Positions 9,751 to 18,739 of a stretch of DNA of 32,500 nucleotides are shown here, piece after piece (position 1 is the stretch's first letter; the number at the start of each line of letters is the position of its first letter). This DNA is from Chrysomallon squamiferum. Its lineage: Eukaryota; Mollusca; Gastropoda; Neomphalida; Peltospiridae. Under the pieces are notes generated by a model. That model worked only from the letters and a program-made list of their open reading frames with translations. It made no database searches and was not told the DNA's origin. The DNA lies in the NCBI GenBank assembly GCA_012295275.1, contig CM022679.1:23407002-23439501 (forward strand), given 5' to 3'. Position numbers and translations under genes: made by a program.

Positions 9751-10133
9751 CCCTCCACACACACACACATTTCGTCAGAATCTACGTGGCCCTAACGAAG
9801 ATATTATATCCTCTCCTGAGGCAATGAAAACATTTCTCTCTCTCAAAATGTTTATTTTCCCTGCTGATAGATTTGGTTGACCAAATGTTAAACATGTTCC
9901 AAATATTTCCTTGCAAGAAATAGCGCTTCCTATTGAAGTATATCCGTCAGAGGTGTGCCGTTGCTTAGCAACGCCTGTTTTTACGGTGCCGTGTTATGCT
10001 ACAAAGAACTCAAATTATCCGTACATCCCCCTTACTCGGTTTACGCAAATAATGAAATTTATACGGAAGTGATGTTTAAATTTTTCTGAGTATTATCTAC
10101 GTGAAAATGAAATTAATTCCACAGGATTCTAAT
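9751..10133. other. Unique segment around the X-box, no gene seen
   Basis: It also carries a 16-bp palindrome, ATTTGGT-TG-ACCAAAT, at 9871-9886. No open frame of note. Confidence 0.4.
9960..9972. promoter_or_regulatory. RFX-type X-box candidate
   Basis: GTTGCTTAGCAAC is a 13-bp inverted repeat matching the RFX half-site pattern (GTNRCC-N-RGYAAC) at all but one position. RFX factors bind such sites in promoters of ciliary genes in animals. It lies in unique DNA (9840-10100) with no recognised gene next to it. Confidence 0.45.
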
Positions 10134-10152
10134 TTTTTTTTTTTTTTTTTTT
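10134..10152. repeat. Poly-T tract
   Basis: Short T homopolymer. An A homopolymer follows at about 10192-10205. Confidence 0.9.
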
Positions 10153-10337
10153 ACGATTATTATTTGGTTTTAATGTATTTAGAAGTTCGCAGAAAAAAAA
10201 AAAAAAGTTGAAACAAAACAAAAGTTTGAGATAGTATGTAATTAAGACAAAGAATGTTACTGAAAATTCAATATAATTTATTATTGTTATTGTTATCATA
10301 ATCATTGTCAGTATAAAAAGTTTATTTTATATATATT

Positions 10338-10339
<2 letters not shown>

Positions 10340-10416
<77 letters not shown>

Positions 10417-10458
10417 TTTTATTTTTCATTTTCATTTTATTTTATTTTATTTTATTTC
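10340..10458. repeat. (ATT)n-(ATTT)n-(TTTTA)n compound array
   Basis: About 21 ATT units grade into ATTT and then TTTTA units, a stepwise lengthening of the T run. Confidence 0.95.
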
Positions 10459-10812
10459 GTTTTTATACATTATATTATGTTAATTCAAATTTATTTTTTG
10501 CTTCCCTTATTTCCTTGCACCCCTCTTTTCGTTATTTTGGATCAACCCCTGCGTTATGCTAATTTCTATCTCTTTGTTACCATCTGACCCCTTTCAGATA
10601 AACCCAATCTTTTATACTAATGGTTCCCTATTTTCTTCGATCCCTACTCTTATTGCTTATAGATCAGCCCCTTATTATTTATGACATTGCTTCCCTCTTT
10701 CCGACAGTCTCCTTTTTTGTTCGGATCCTTCTCCTTCATAACAACGTCTCCTAGTTTTCCTGCATCCCTCTTATATTGCTTTTGGATCGGCTCGTACATT
10801 TTTTTATACATT
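10459..10812. other. Pyrimidine-skewed unique segment, no gene seen
   Basis: Loose, diverged repetition of CCCT-T-T and TTGGATC(A/G)-type strings (for example GGATCAACCCCT at 10540, AGATCAGCCCCT at 10662 and GGATCGGCTCG at 10785). This hints at a very degenerate tandem repeat with a unit of several tens of bases. No gene. Confidence 0.3.
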
Positions 10813-10823
10813 TTTGTTTCTTT

Positions 10824-10841
10824 TTTTCTTTTTTTTTTTTC
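10824..10841. repeat. T-rich tract
   Basis: Short T-rich run ending the pyrimidine-rich segment. Confidence 0.8.
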
Positions 10842-11270
10842 CTTCTGCTTGCATTGCACAGCCTGAAGGATTCAAGCACGAAAAGGGGATTAGGATTCTA
10901 CTGAAACTTGTCAGGAAAACGATTACCTCGCTTATCAAGGTCACCATCAAACAGGCTGCACCAAGACCTTGTCAATCGAGACTGCACGCCAGCAAAGTTG
11001 CCTGGGTTTAAGGACGACAGGTTGTATGTCAATCCAACTTTTGAAATGTACTTACGTCCACGGACGCTTGAAACATGTCTGACTTGGAGAGCCTATAATC
11101 AAACAGCTGGGGTTTGTGCTCGTCCAAATCCGGTTTTTCTTGCAAGCCACCGACAATCTCTGATATTAAATTAGTTGTGTGTAGTTAACGTGTTAAAGAA
11201 TGACGTAGAGAAACGAGAGGGTACATGTACAATGTATAATAGCAGCAACAAGACTGGCAAATGCAATAAT
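10842..11270. other. Higher-complexity unique segment, no gene assigned
   Basis: Base composition is more balanced than the surroundings. A plus-strand frame at 10908-11174 is open for 88 codons but starts at TTG and matches nothing I recognise. A decayed exon or old transposon fragment is possible. Confidence 0.3.
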
Positions 11271-11274
11271 ATGT

Positions 11275-11349
11275 GTAGATATAGATATAGATACAGATAT
11301 AAATACAGATACAGATACAGATATAGATATATAGATATATAAATATATT
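11275..11349. repeat. Hexanucleotide (AGATAC/AGATAT)n array
   Basis: Imperfect 6-bp units (ATAGAT, ATACAG, ATAAAT), about 12 copies. Confidence 0.9.
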
Positions 11350-11518
11350 TAAGTAAACCAAAAAAACAGTCTCTCCAGATAGATGTTGGTAGAACCTGGT
11401 ATTTAGATTCGATCCCAGTATATTCCAGTGTTAAAGATCAGTAAGATCTTGTAAGACTAAATAATCCGCCAAGCTTTCGTTGTAAATAAGAGAGAAAAAA
11501 ATGAAGTCAAAAACAAAC

Positions 11519-11522
<4 letters not shown>
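11350..11522. other. Unique segment, no gene seen
   Basis: Contains GATTCGATCCCAG at about 11407-11419, which resembles an RNA polymerase III B-box, but no matching A-box was found upstream. Confidence 0.3.
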
Positions 11523-11614
<92 letters not shown>

Positions 11615-11622
11615 AGAAGAAG
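11523..11622. repeat. (AG)n tract, about 88 bp, with short (AAG)n tail
   Basis: Perfect AG units to about 11610, then four AAG units. Confidence 0.98.
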
Positions 11623-12053
11623 TTATTTTCAAATCCAAAAAGCACAAAAAAAAAAAAATTAAATTAAAAAAAAAAGAAGAAGAAAATGAAAAACGAAATC
11701 GTAAAATAGAGTATTACAAGAAAGCGCCTTCGGAAGAAGCAGATTATTGATTTTATGTTTATTGCTGACAAATACACGATGTCGCCAATCGGTTCAATAT
11801 TTTCCATTGAACTTTAAGCAGGCTTCTAGATTCCGCGCTTGAGTAAATAATGCATGAGATCGATAATAAACAAGCGAAGCGGAACGTTTAATAGCCCAGA
11901 GACGTTTTCTGCGTAAAAAATATGATTTTTACAGCGGAAGATCACCATAGAGATTCTATTAAAAAAAATTAAAACAAGAAATATAGATATATAGATAGAT
12001 AAATAGAACATTCATGTAAAAACGCACGCACTGACACCTACACATACGTGTAT
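11623..12053. other. AT-rich unique segment, no gene seen
   Basis: A-rich runs at 11644-11690, then unique DNA. No coding signal recognised. Confidence 0.5.
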
Positions 12054-12054
12054 T

Positions 12055-12420
12055 TATATATATATATATATATACACAGATAAACAGATAAATAAATAGA
12101 CCGGCAGATAGACAGGCAGATAGATAAACAGACAGAGCGACAGGTTATGCAGTAGTAATAGAAGTAAATAAAGTTAAATGTGGTAACAGTAGTAGTAGTA
12201 GTAGTAGTTGTTGTTGTTATTGTTGTTGTTGTAATAATAGAGAAAGATGTAGTAGTAATAGACGCAGTAGCAGAATAAATAGTAATAGCAGTAACAATTA
12301 ACAGTGGAAGTAGTAGTTGCTTTAGCAACAGTGTAACAATAATATAATAGTAAATTCTGTAATAATTATTTGCAGTAATAGCCATATTATTTGTAGCAGT
12401 AGCAGCAGTAGCAGCAGTAG

Positions 12421-12423
<3 letters not shown>
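12055..12423. repeat. (TA)n, GATA/GACA and AGT/GTT trinucleotide region
   Basis: (TA)n at 12055-12074 and tetranucleotide units at 12077-12145. From 12146 on there are degenerate AGT, GTT, AAT and AGC trinucleotides. GTTGCTTTAGCAAC at 12316-12329 is an X-box-like inverted repeat, but it lies inside trinucleotide DNA and is probably accidental. Confidence 0.8.

Positions 12424-12513
<90 letters not shown>
12424..12513. repeat. (AG)n tract, about 90 bp
   Basis: Perfect AG units following an AGT/AGC block. Confidence 0.98.
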
Positions 12514-12518
<5 letters not shown>

Positions 12519-12840
12519 ATGTTAGTGTATATCTTGGAGAAGCGTATATTTTTATACGTTAAACTGTTCTAAACACTAATCATCATGATGCACAAAGGCT
12601 ATTTTTAGTAACATCGATAACACGCGAATCGAGCCGAAAGCGTCGATTAGAAGCCGAAAATAGAAGTAGGAAAAGTGATTTGGTCTTTGTGCAGTAGTGA
12701 AAGCAGGAAAGGAGAAAACGTCCATTTTGTGTCAGTCGTTTCTGTAATTTATGTAATTAAGTCGAATTTTATTTTTGAAACGTGAATTCAGTGTATTGTT
12801 TAAAATCCTTTAAAATAGATATGTGTCTGTGTATGACAGA
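12514..12840. other. Unique segment, no gene seen
   Basis: Unique DNA between two (AG)n tracts. Nothing coding recognised. Confidence 0.5.
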
Positions 12841-12871
12841 GAGAGACAGCCAGACATACAGGCTGACAGAC

Positions 12872-12941
<70 letters not shown>
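12841..12941. repeat. (ACAG)n then (AG)n tract, about 66 bp of AG
   Basis: Imperfect GACA units at 12841-12875 lead into perfect AG at 12876-12941. The plus-strand frames through it are poly-Arg/Glu artefacts. Confidence 0.95.
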
Positions 12942-12944
<3 letters not shown>

Positions 12945-12989
12945 GAGAAAGAATGAATACACGTTTCTTTGTTGTACTAAAACTAATTA

Positions 12990-13052
12990 TCACTATTATT
13001 ATTGTTGTTGTTGTTGTTGTTGTCGTTGCTGCTGTAGTTATCATCATCATGA
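12990..13052. repeat. (ATT)-(GTT)-(ATC) trinucleotide array
   Basis: About 60 bp of successive trinucleotide blocks. Confidence 0.9.
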
Positions 13053-13372
13053 CTCATATTTATTCCATTTATTTTTTCACCTTATATTTATTTATTGCAA
13101 TAATTTTTGTAAAAGCCCTACAATAAAAAACAGCTGCGATGACAAAATAACAACAGACAAAGAACTTTCTTTTCTTTTCTTTTTTTTTCACTTTTGTTGT
13201 GACTGCAGCAAAAGCAACTACGACAACAAAGCCTTCTTTTAAAAACTGATATTGACAACCATTTCGCATTCTAATGTGACGGAGTCTTAGATGAATCTGT
13301 TTTCGAAAACAAACAAAATAAAAAACGTATTAATAACAGGATCAAATACTGTGCCAATCTGATCGCGTTCTG
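13053..13372. other. AT-rich segment, no gene seen
   Basis: T/CTTTT-rich around 13165-13190. No coding or RNA signal. Confidence 0.5.
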
Positions 13373-13400
13373 AAAAAAAAAAAAAAAAAAAAAAAAAAAA
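13373..13400. repeat. Poly-A tract (28 bp)
   Basis: Uninterrupted A run. There is no recognisable retroelement upstream. Confidence 0.95.
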
Positions 13401-13712
13401 TTCCTCTCTCGGCCAAATATTTCTGTTTGCGAATTAGGCCAGCCTCTCTCTGTGTGACGCAGACGGATGCGTAGAATGGTTTTAGATTTCTGTATAATCG
13501 TTGTATCCTTGCGCGAAAACCAATAAACAGTTTAACGCCATCTTCACTGTGGCGGATGGGCTGTGATAGATAGCGTGCAGGAATAATAACCGTTCTTCAG
13601 CAAAAGATAGATATTTCTTCTTTTATTTTTATTTTTTTATTTTTTTTAACTCGCTGATCTACGAATGTTTTCAAAGACCGCTTAAAAATAAACAGATTAC
13701 GTAGAGAGAAAG
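13401..13712. other. Unique patch with CCAAT and YY1-like motifs
   Basis: CCAAT at about 13520-13524, and CGCCATCTT at 13536-13544 (reverse of AAGATGGCG, an exact YY1 core). CpG is moderately raised at 13440-13580. No gene assigned. Confidence 0.3.
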
Positions 13713-13855
13713 AAAAAAAAAAAAAAAAAAAACAACAAGAAAGAGATAGAGAGAGACAGATAAAAAGACATCAGAAGATTAATAGAATAATGACGGACAT
13801 ATACAAATAGACAGACAGACAGATAGACAGGCAGAAGGACAGAGAGGAAGACTGA
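13713..13855. repeat. Poly-A and GACA/GATA imperfect array
   Basis: A run at 13713-13732, then degenerate tetranucleotides. Confidence 0.8.
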
Positions 13856-13916
13856 ATGATAGATTGATGGAAGGACGGTCGGAATCAGCAAATGACATTT
13901 GATTGATTGACAGAAC

Positions 13917-13919
<3 letters not shown>

Positions 13920-13972
<53 letters not shown>
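13920..13972. repeat. (GA)n tract, about 53 bp
   Basis: Perfect GA units. Confidence 0.98.
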
Positions 13973-13975
<3 letters not shown>

Positions 13976-14345
13976 ATAATAATTATCTATCCTAGATCAT
14001 AATAAAAGATTATATCACAAAATGATAATAAAGGTTTTATAAAGGAAGAAGGTGATAATCTCGTAATTTTGCTCGAAGCTAAATGAGAAAAGAAAATAGC
14101 AGAAAAATATATCCGCAACAACTCTAGGATGTAAAATAACTTACTGGAGTTCATTTGAACAATATAATGAAGTTTTCTTTGTCCAGTCTGTATGTAACGT
14201 AATTTAAATTTATTATAATTAAAATAACTTAAAAAATAAAATTATATAATTTGACAACTTAAAAATTTAAAAATTTAAATATAATTTGGAAAACAAAAAA
14301 AAAAAGAGAGAGAGAGAGATTTCTTAAGTACAACCATTCTAATAC
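13973..14345. other. AT-rich segment, no gene seen
   Basis: Ends with an A run and short (AG)n at about 14297-14320. Confidence 0.5.
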
Positions 14346-14800
14346 TGAAAACAGTGATATACCCTTTTCGCGGTTCCCCATTTATTCATTCCAAACCGCA
14401 AAACAATTAAATTTTTTCAATATTAGAGGATTTTTTATGGGGCATATTTTTGTAACCGTGTAAAAAAATTGCACTGTAGATCTGTCTGTTTTGAAATTTG
14501 TTCCACTTTCTGTCAATTCTAATACATTACCTTTACGGTGCATTCTATGCGGTGTTAACGTTTGACTGTCCTCCTGTAACGTTTCTTTCACAGTTAAAAT
14601 ATTGTTTCAGTACAAAATTAAAATTCCATTACACATTAGTGAAATACATAACTGCATGCAATTATTATTTTTACTGTATTAATGAGTAAGAGTGTCTTTA
14701 CATTTAGTACCGTATATAATCTCATAATAGACGTTTTAAAACTGCATCAATATTCGCGGTTTTTCGCTATTCGCGGTGGGGTAAATGGATAATTGTTAGT
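14346..14800. other. Possible decayed transposon segment (weak)
   Basis: TTCGCGGTT at about 14358-14366, and the duplicated string ATTCGCGGT at about 14752-14779, resemble the CGCGG-rich termini of pogo/Tigger-type DNA transposons. However, the copies are in direct rather than inverted orientation, so a complete element cannot be drawn. The minus-strand frame at 14382-14591 (69 codons, true ATG) ends just inside the left CGCGG string. I do not recognise its protein. Confidence 0.2.
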
Positions 14801-14875
14801 ATTTTAAAATGGATATTTCGATGCGAATAGACGGACAAATTTATTTTGAAATATATATTTAAGAATATTAAGATT

Positions 14876-14949
14876 CTCTCTCTCACGCTCTCACTCTCTT
14901 TCTCTCTCTCTCTCTGTATATAATGATATTATGTGCATATACATGTTCA

Positions 14950-14982
<33 letters not shown>

Positions 14983-14990
14983 ACATATAT
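14876..14990. repeat. CT-rich, then (TATG)n array
   Basis: Interrupted CT units at 14876-14915 and (TATG)n at about 14957-14982, followed by CA-rich sequence. Confidence 0.9.
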
Positions 14991-15061
14991 ACACACAAAT
15001 ACACACACATACATGCAATCTTCTTTTAATCTGTCAGTTCCTTATCATTTAAAATGTTCTC

Positions 15062-15064
<3 letters not shown>

Positions 15065-15139
<75 letters not shown>
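15065..15139. repeat. (TC)n tract, about 75 bp
   Basis: Perfect TC units, followed by a short TG run. It is the only long GA/CT tract with the pyrimidine strand on top. Confidence 0.98.
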
Positions 15140-15145
<6 letters not shown>

Positions 15146-15159
15146 ATGTATGTGTGTGT

Positions 15160-15666
15160 CAATACTCCTGTTTCAATGCAGATGGTTAATCCCACCCATC
15201 AAGCTTGTCAGATTCCAGTGTCAGTTTCATCCTACGCCGCTCAGTGACAAACGCTATTAAAAATTGCACCCATCACGTGACTGTTTTGAAAACGATCGTT
15301 CTAGATGCGCAATCGACGCCTACGCAAGTGGTGCTTCAAGATGAGGTTAAATTTCACTTTAATACGCATGATTTGATGTGTATGTGCTTAAAATTACCCC
15401 GACATTTGACATGTAAAAGATACTTGTTTGCATTTGAATTAGCTAACATCTCGATGGCAAAACGGCGACTGAAGTTTCCTAGTTAAAGAGCAGAGTTGTT
15501 TGGTTTGCAGTATCTTAAATTATTGCTCGTTCCAACACTGCTCCAATCTGTCAGTGATTATAAGAGACACCTTCCTAATTATGAGATCACCGATAATAAA
15601 AGAATTCTTGCTGCTATTTCGGCAGTCCTGTTGCAGAATCCGGATGCATGAAAAGTAATAACAATA
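15160..15666. other. Unique segment with TCACGTGA, no gene assigned
   Basis: Balanced composition. TCACGTGA lies at 15273-15280. A plus-strand frame at 15205-15486 is open for 93 codons but starts at TTG and resembles no family I know. A decayed exon or regulatory DNA is possible. Confidence 0.3.
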
Positions 15667-15667
15667 A

Positions 15668-15740
15668 TATTTATTATTATTATTATTATAAGATGTGTCT
15701 TTTTACTCACACTCACACGCACAGACGCACGCACGCACAA
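15668..15740. repeat. (ATT)n and CACG/CACA-rich low complexity
   Basis: Short (ATT)n at 15669-15690, and ACTCACACGCACGCACG-type sequence to about 15740. Confidence 0.8.
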
Positions 15741-16048
15741 ATTCACACATTCACCTTCGTATATCGGTCTTGCTCTGAGAAAAGCTAAATAAAACATCTG
15801 ATTTTTAAAAAAAGGGTGTACAATCAGGAATACTATTTGACAAGAATCATGAAAGGTCAGGAACTGCTTCTAAAAATACACCTGAACAACCAGGTTGAGT
15901 TCACTAATCTTCAGTTTAATATCCCGTAACGAATCTGGTTATTTTTATTTTGCCTTTACAAGAATTACTGTTGACGGCGTGACGGTCAATAATTATTGTT
16001 GTCATCAACGTAGTTGAGAAGAAACACATTGCAAAGTTATTAAGAACT
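15741..16048. other. Unique segment, no gene seen
   Basis: AT-rich unique DNA without recognisable features. Confidence 0.5.
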
Positions 16049-16235
16049 ATTTTTTTTTTTTTTTTTTTTTGTTTGTTTTATGTACTTATTGCCCGCAGAT
16101 TAAATATATATATATATATTACACAAATAGAGAAAACTAATACAATCCAAGCTTGTTGATTAAATATTTGAAAGAATGTAGAACGTTTAGAAAGTATAAT
16201 ATGTAACGTAAGTCAATAAAAAAAAAAAAAAAACA
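16049..16235. repeat. Poly-T, (TA)n and poly-A scattered simple repeats
   Basis: T run at about 16051-16070, TA units at about 16104-16120 and an A run at about 16218-16233, separated by unique DNA. Confidence 0.85.
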
Positions 16236-16415
16236 TCAGTATTTTCAAGGATGTACTGATTATTTAACATAAGCCGCAATTTTCAACCTAAGTACCGCTG
16301 TCACTTCTTATTGGTGCGGATTTTTAAAATACTTTCTTTCGCCGATATTTTACTTATTCTTTCCTTCCGTGATAATTTCGTGTTATTTTTTTCTTCCTAT
16401 CACGCGTGGATTTAA
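16236..16415. other. Unique segment leading into the CpG-rich region
   Basis: No feature recognised. Confidence 0.4.
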
Positions 16416-16419
16416 TAGC

Positions 16420-17010
16420 ATCCAAGTCTACGGCACGCACGTACACGAAACTGCCAGACTGCTGACGTCATTCGCTTGATTAAAGCAACCAATAGCTTAG
16501 CGAGGATTGACAAGACGTGGCGGGATGATTTGTTAAGACTGGGACACGGGGCGGGCGGGGTGGGTGCGTGTGTGGGGGGGTGAGAGTCGAAGGCGGGGGG
16601 GAAAAGCGCGCGAGGCTTGCAAGACAAAACGCGCCGCGTTTGAACGGATTATCTCGGAACGAGGAACACGCGGCCGGCGATATACGGACCCGTAACTGGA
16701 GACATCGGAAATTTCCTACGCCAGCTATTGCGTTCACGCGGCCGTAACCACGGCGACAGGCGAATTCGGGGGAATTATCATTTCCGATGATAATCGAAAG
16801 CACGCCAACTAAGACACGCAAAAAAAACTCAACATGGCGGTCGGTCACGGACAGAAATAGTCGGCTGCTGCTCCGATACGCCGCGCGCCATTTCGACCTG
16901 CTTGGTCGCTCTCTCTCCCCCCACCCCACCCCAGCCCCACGTGGATTGCGATCACGTGACTAGCCCTCGGTGGAAAGAAAGAGAAAGAAATCCGATCGCT
17001 GTGCTATTGA
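16420..17010. promoter_or_regulatory. CpG-island-like promoter candidate
   Basis: By eye this is the most GC- and CpG-rich stretch in the window, strikingly so against the AT-rich background. It contains TGACGTCA (CRE) at 16463-16470, CCAAT at 16489-16493, GCGGGCGGGG (Sp/KLF-type GC box) at 16551-16560 and AACATGGCGG (YY1-like) at 16831-16840. A YY1-like core on the other strand follows at 16885-16893, then CACGTG at 16938-16943 and TCACGTGA at 16952-16959. The composite resembles a housekeeping-type, possibly bidirectional, animal promoter. The target gene is not visible. The long minus-strand open frame here has no ATG and is a by-product of the composition. Confidence 0.55.
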
Positions 17011-17015
17011 CGAAA

Positions 17016-17054
17016 ATGCCTGCATGGTATAATAACGTCGTTAAGATAGTCTGA
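17016..17054 (+). other. Short ATG frame just after the CpG-rich region
   Basis: An ATG with A at -3 opens a 12-codon frame (MPAWYNNVVKIV) that ends at TGA. It is correctly placed to be the start of a first coding exon driven by the CpG-rich region. A weak GTTAAG donor-like string lies at 17039-17044, but there is no strong consensus donor. It may equally be chance. Confidence 0.12.
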
Positions 17055-17219
17055 AAGATTTGTTATTAACTTTCATTTATTTAATGGGGTATTATGTTCG
17101 CGAGGTTTTGTTCCGTCGAAAACCCGGCGCTTTTATATTCAAACGATAGAAAATTAACGTCGTCAATTTAATTGGGATTTTGTAATTAATTCAGAGTGGA
17201 TAAAATTTCAGATGAATTT

Positions 17220-17450
17220 AATTTTATTATTATTATTGTTGGTGGTGGTGGTGGTGGTGAAAATAATTAACATAGGATAATTAACATAAAAAAATAAAAT
17301 AAAAATAAATCAACTTTATTATTATTATTATTATTATTATTATTTATTCATATTATATATTTTTTTTTTATTTATTTATTTTATTTTATTTAAATATAAT
17401 ATAGTATAATATAATATATTGTAAATTTTAAAAAAAAAAAAACAGTGAAA
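17220..17450. repeat. (ATT)-(GGT)n and AT-rich simple repeats
   Basis: (GGT)n at about 17239-17259, (ATT)n at 17317-17343, then TTTA/TATAA-type sequence and an A run at about 17430-17443. Confidence 0.85.
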
Positions 17451-17525
17451 AAGGCCGGACATAAACCATAACAGCAAAAACGTGCATCGCGTAAATTCGC
17501 CACCCCCCACCATCTTGGTACTCAC

Positions 17526-17572
17526 CCTCCACCATCCTCGAGTCCCTCGTTTCGACTGAGTGCAGCCGACAT
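17526..17572 (-). other. Candidate 47-nt exon with consensus splice signals
   Basis: On the minus strand, TTTTACAG ends at 17573 and is immediately followed by ATGTCGGCTGC. The open frame (MSAALSRNEGLEDGG) runs to 17526, where it meets GTGAGT (minus strand, 17525-17520), a full-consensus donor. Acceptor, ATG, balanced codons and donor fall within 60 bp of AT-rich surroundings. The frame would leave phase 2 at the junction. I do not recognise the peptide. It is a single-exon guess made without transcript evidence. Confidence 0.25.
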
Positions 17573-17942
17573 CTGTAAAACAATGTACAGCGCGTGAAAT
17601 TCAAGACTTACGGCTCTGCGATGTAATTACGTCGCACACAATCGATATCAAAGTACTAAAAAAAACCAGTATAGGTAGTTTATTGCTGTATATTAGGTCT
17701 ATTGATTGCTGTCAACAACAACACGGAAGAGGACGGAACTTTACGATAGAAACACTCGTACGAAGAATGGGGGTACCTGGATCGATTTCAACCGTGGGCA
17801 AATTAGTTTTATTATATAAAACTTTTTATTTCAGTTACTATTTGTCGAATGTTTACAGCTAAATAAAATGTAATTATTATTACTATGCGTACTTCTATTA
17901 TTATTACGATTATTGCTTCATTTACTTTAGCTATCGATATTA
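17573..17942. other. Unique segment, no gene assigned
   Basis: A plus-strand frame spans 17560-17862 (100 codons) but begins at GTG and has no recognisable domain. From 17870 the DNA is ATT/ACT trinucleotide-like. Confidence 0.35.
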
Positions 17943-17944
17943 TA

Positions 17945-18057
17945 GGGGGTCAAAAGTCCCATTACACTTTCAAATTTTAATTAAATGAAAACGGTTTTGC
18001 GGGTTTGAACAAAATTAGTCGTGAACTTTCTATAGACTCCTACAATTTGTTCCATAA
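17945..18057 (+). repeat. Left terminal inverted repeat
   Basis: 113 bp. The outer end reads GGGGGTCAAAAGTCCC and the inner end reads TTTGTTCCATAA. It lacks the ATTC found after the GTC near the outer end of the right arm. Confidence 0.9.
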
Positions 18058-18104
18058 CCGAAAAAAATTCCTCTTCTTCTGTTTTCTCCAAAGCTAGTTG
18101 TATA

Positions 18105-18595
18105 TGGTGCGCTATGTCTTCTAAAACAAATACACTGGACCATTTTTCTCCAAAGATGATCAGTAGCAGCCTGTTAATATGACAGGTGTCAATTATCTAG
18201 CGATGCTTCGAAATATTTTTCTCCCTGAATTGGAACCTGTAGCCAATGTTGATGATTGTTTTTTTCCAATGGTGCTCCTCCACATTATGCTAAAGCAGTT
18301 CGCGATTTCTTGGATCACAAGTTCCCTGATAAATGGGTAGGTCATCGAGGACCTCTGGAGTGGGCGCCACGTTCTCCAGATTTAACACCCTCTGACTTCT
18401 TTCTGTGGGGCTTCCCGAAAAGCAAAAATCTATGCATCAAAGCTCAGGAGTGTTGAAGAGTTAGAGGAACATACAAGGAATGCCTGCAATCTTGTTACAA
18501 GGGAGATGCTGACCGGAGTTGAAAAGGAATGCTTGAAGAGGTGGGCAATGTGTCTCGAAAAAGAAGGCGCTCACGTTGAAGTCTACGGAGCCTAA
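18105..18595 (+). pseudogene. Broken DDE transposase C-terminal fragment
   Basis: The remnant is spread over three frames. It starts near WCAMSSK, then GPFFSKDD, followed by an in-frame TAG and VNYLAMLRNIFLPEL. The second segment (18262-18454) reads NGAPPHYA, then EWAPRSPDLTPSDFFLWG. A third, from about 18429, reads IYASKLRSVEELEEH and continues to a stop at 18593-18595. The motif order Y-L-x-M-L, GAPPHY, RSPDLTPxDFFLWG and KxxIY is that of Tc1/mariner-clan transposases common in arthropods and molluscs. A deletion of about 4 bp lies at the second catalytic Asp, where the frame now reads Asn before Gly-Ala-Pro-Pro-His. The helix-turn-helix region and the first Asp are absent. It is not functional. 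Confidence 0.9.
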
Positions 18596-18622
18596 GAAAA
18601 CAGAAGAAGAGGAATGTTTTCA

Positions 18623-18739
18623 TTATGGGACAAATTGTAGCAGTCTACAGAAATTTCACGACTAATTTTGTTCAAATCCGTAAAGCCGTTTTCATTTAAT
18701 TAAAATTTAAAAGTGTAAGGGGACTTTTGAATGACCCAG
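18623..18739 (-). repeat. Right terminal inverted repeat
   Basis: 117 bp. Read on the minus strand, the outer end is CTGGGTCATTCAAAAGTCCC, so the terminal two bases differ from the left arm. Confidence 0.9.

Larger units (their letters stand above)
17945..18739 (+). mobile_element. Tc1/mariner-clan DNA transposon relic with ~115-bp TIRs
   Basis: The left terminal repeat (17945-18057) and right terminal repeat (18623-18739) are inverted copies. By eye they show about eleven mismatches and one 4-bp gap, roughly 90% identity. A TA lies on each side (17943-17944 and 18740-18741), as expected for IS630-Tc1-mariner insertion. Between the arms lies the C-terminal part of a DDE transposase with frameshifts. 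At about 795 bp it is much shorter than an autonomous element and lacks the N-terminal DNA-binding region and the first catalytic Asp, so it is a deletion derivative. Divergence of the arms points to an old, immobile copy. Confidence 0.9.

Noticed and set aside
11407-11419. GATTCGATCCCAG as a tRNA or SINE B-box
   Set aside because: No A-box at the proper distance upstream and no T-arm pairing around it.
12316-12329. Second X-box-like site GTTGCTTTAGCAAC
   Set aside because: It sits inside degenerate GTT/AGT/AGC trinucleotide DNA, where such a palindrome arises easily.
14346-14800. Complete pogo/Tigger-type transposon
   Set aside because: The CGCGG-containing ends are in direct, not inverted, orientation and the enclosed frames are not recognisable as transposase. 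Left as a weak remnant only.
15205-15486. 93-codon frame in balanced-composition DNA
   Set aside because: No ATG start, no known motif and no clear splice signals at its ends. Kept only as unassigned sequence.
16480-16929. 149-codon minus-strand open frame across the CpG-rich block
   Set aside because: It starts at GTG, is Pro/Arg/Ser-rich as expected from GC-rich promoter DNA, and has no recognisable domain.
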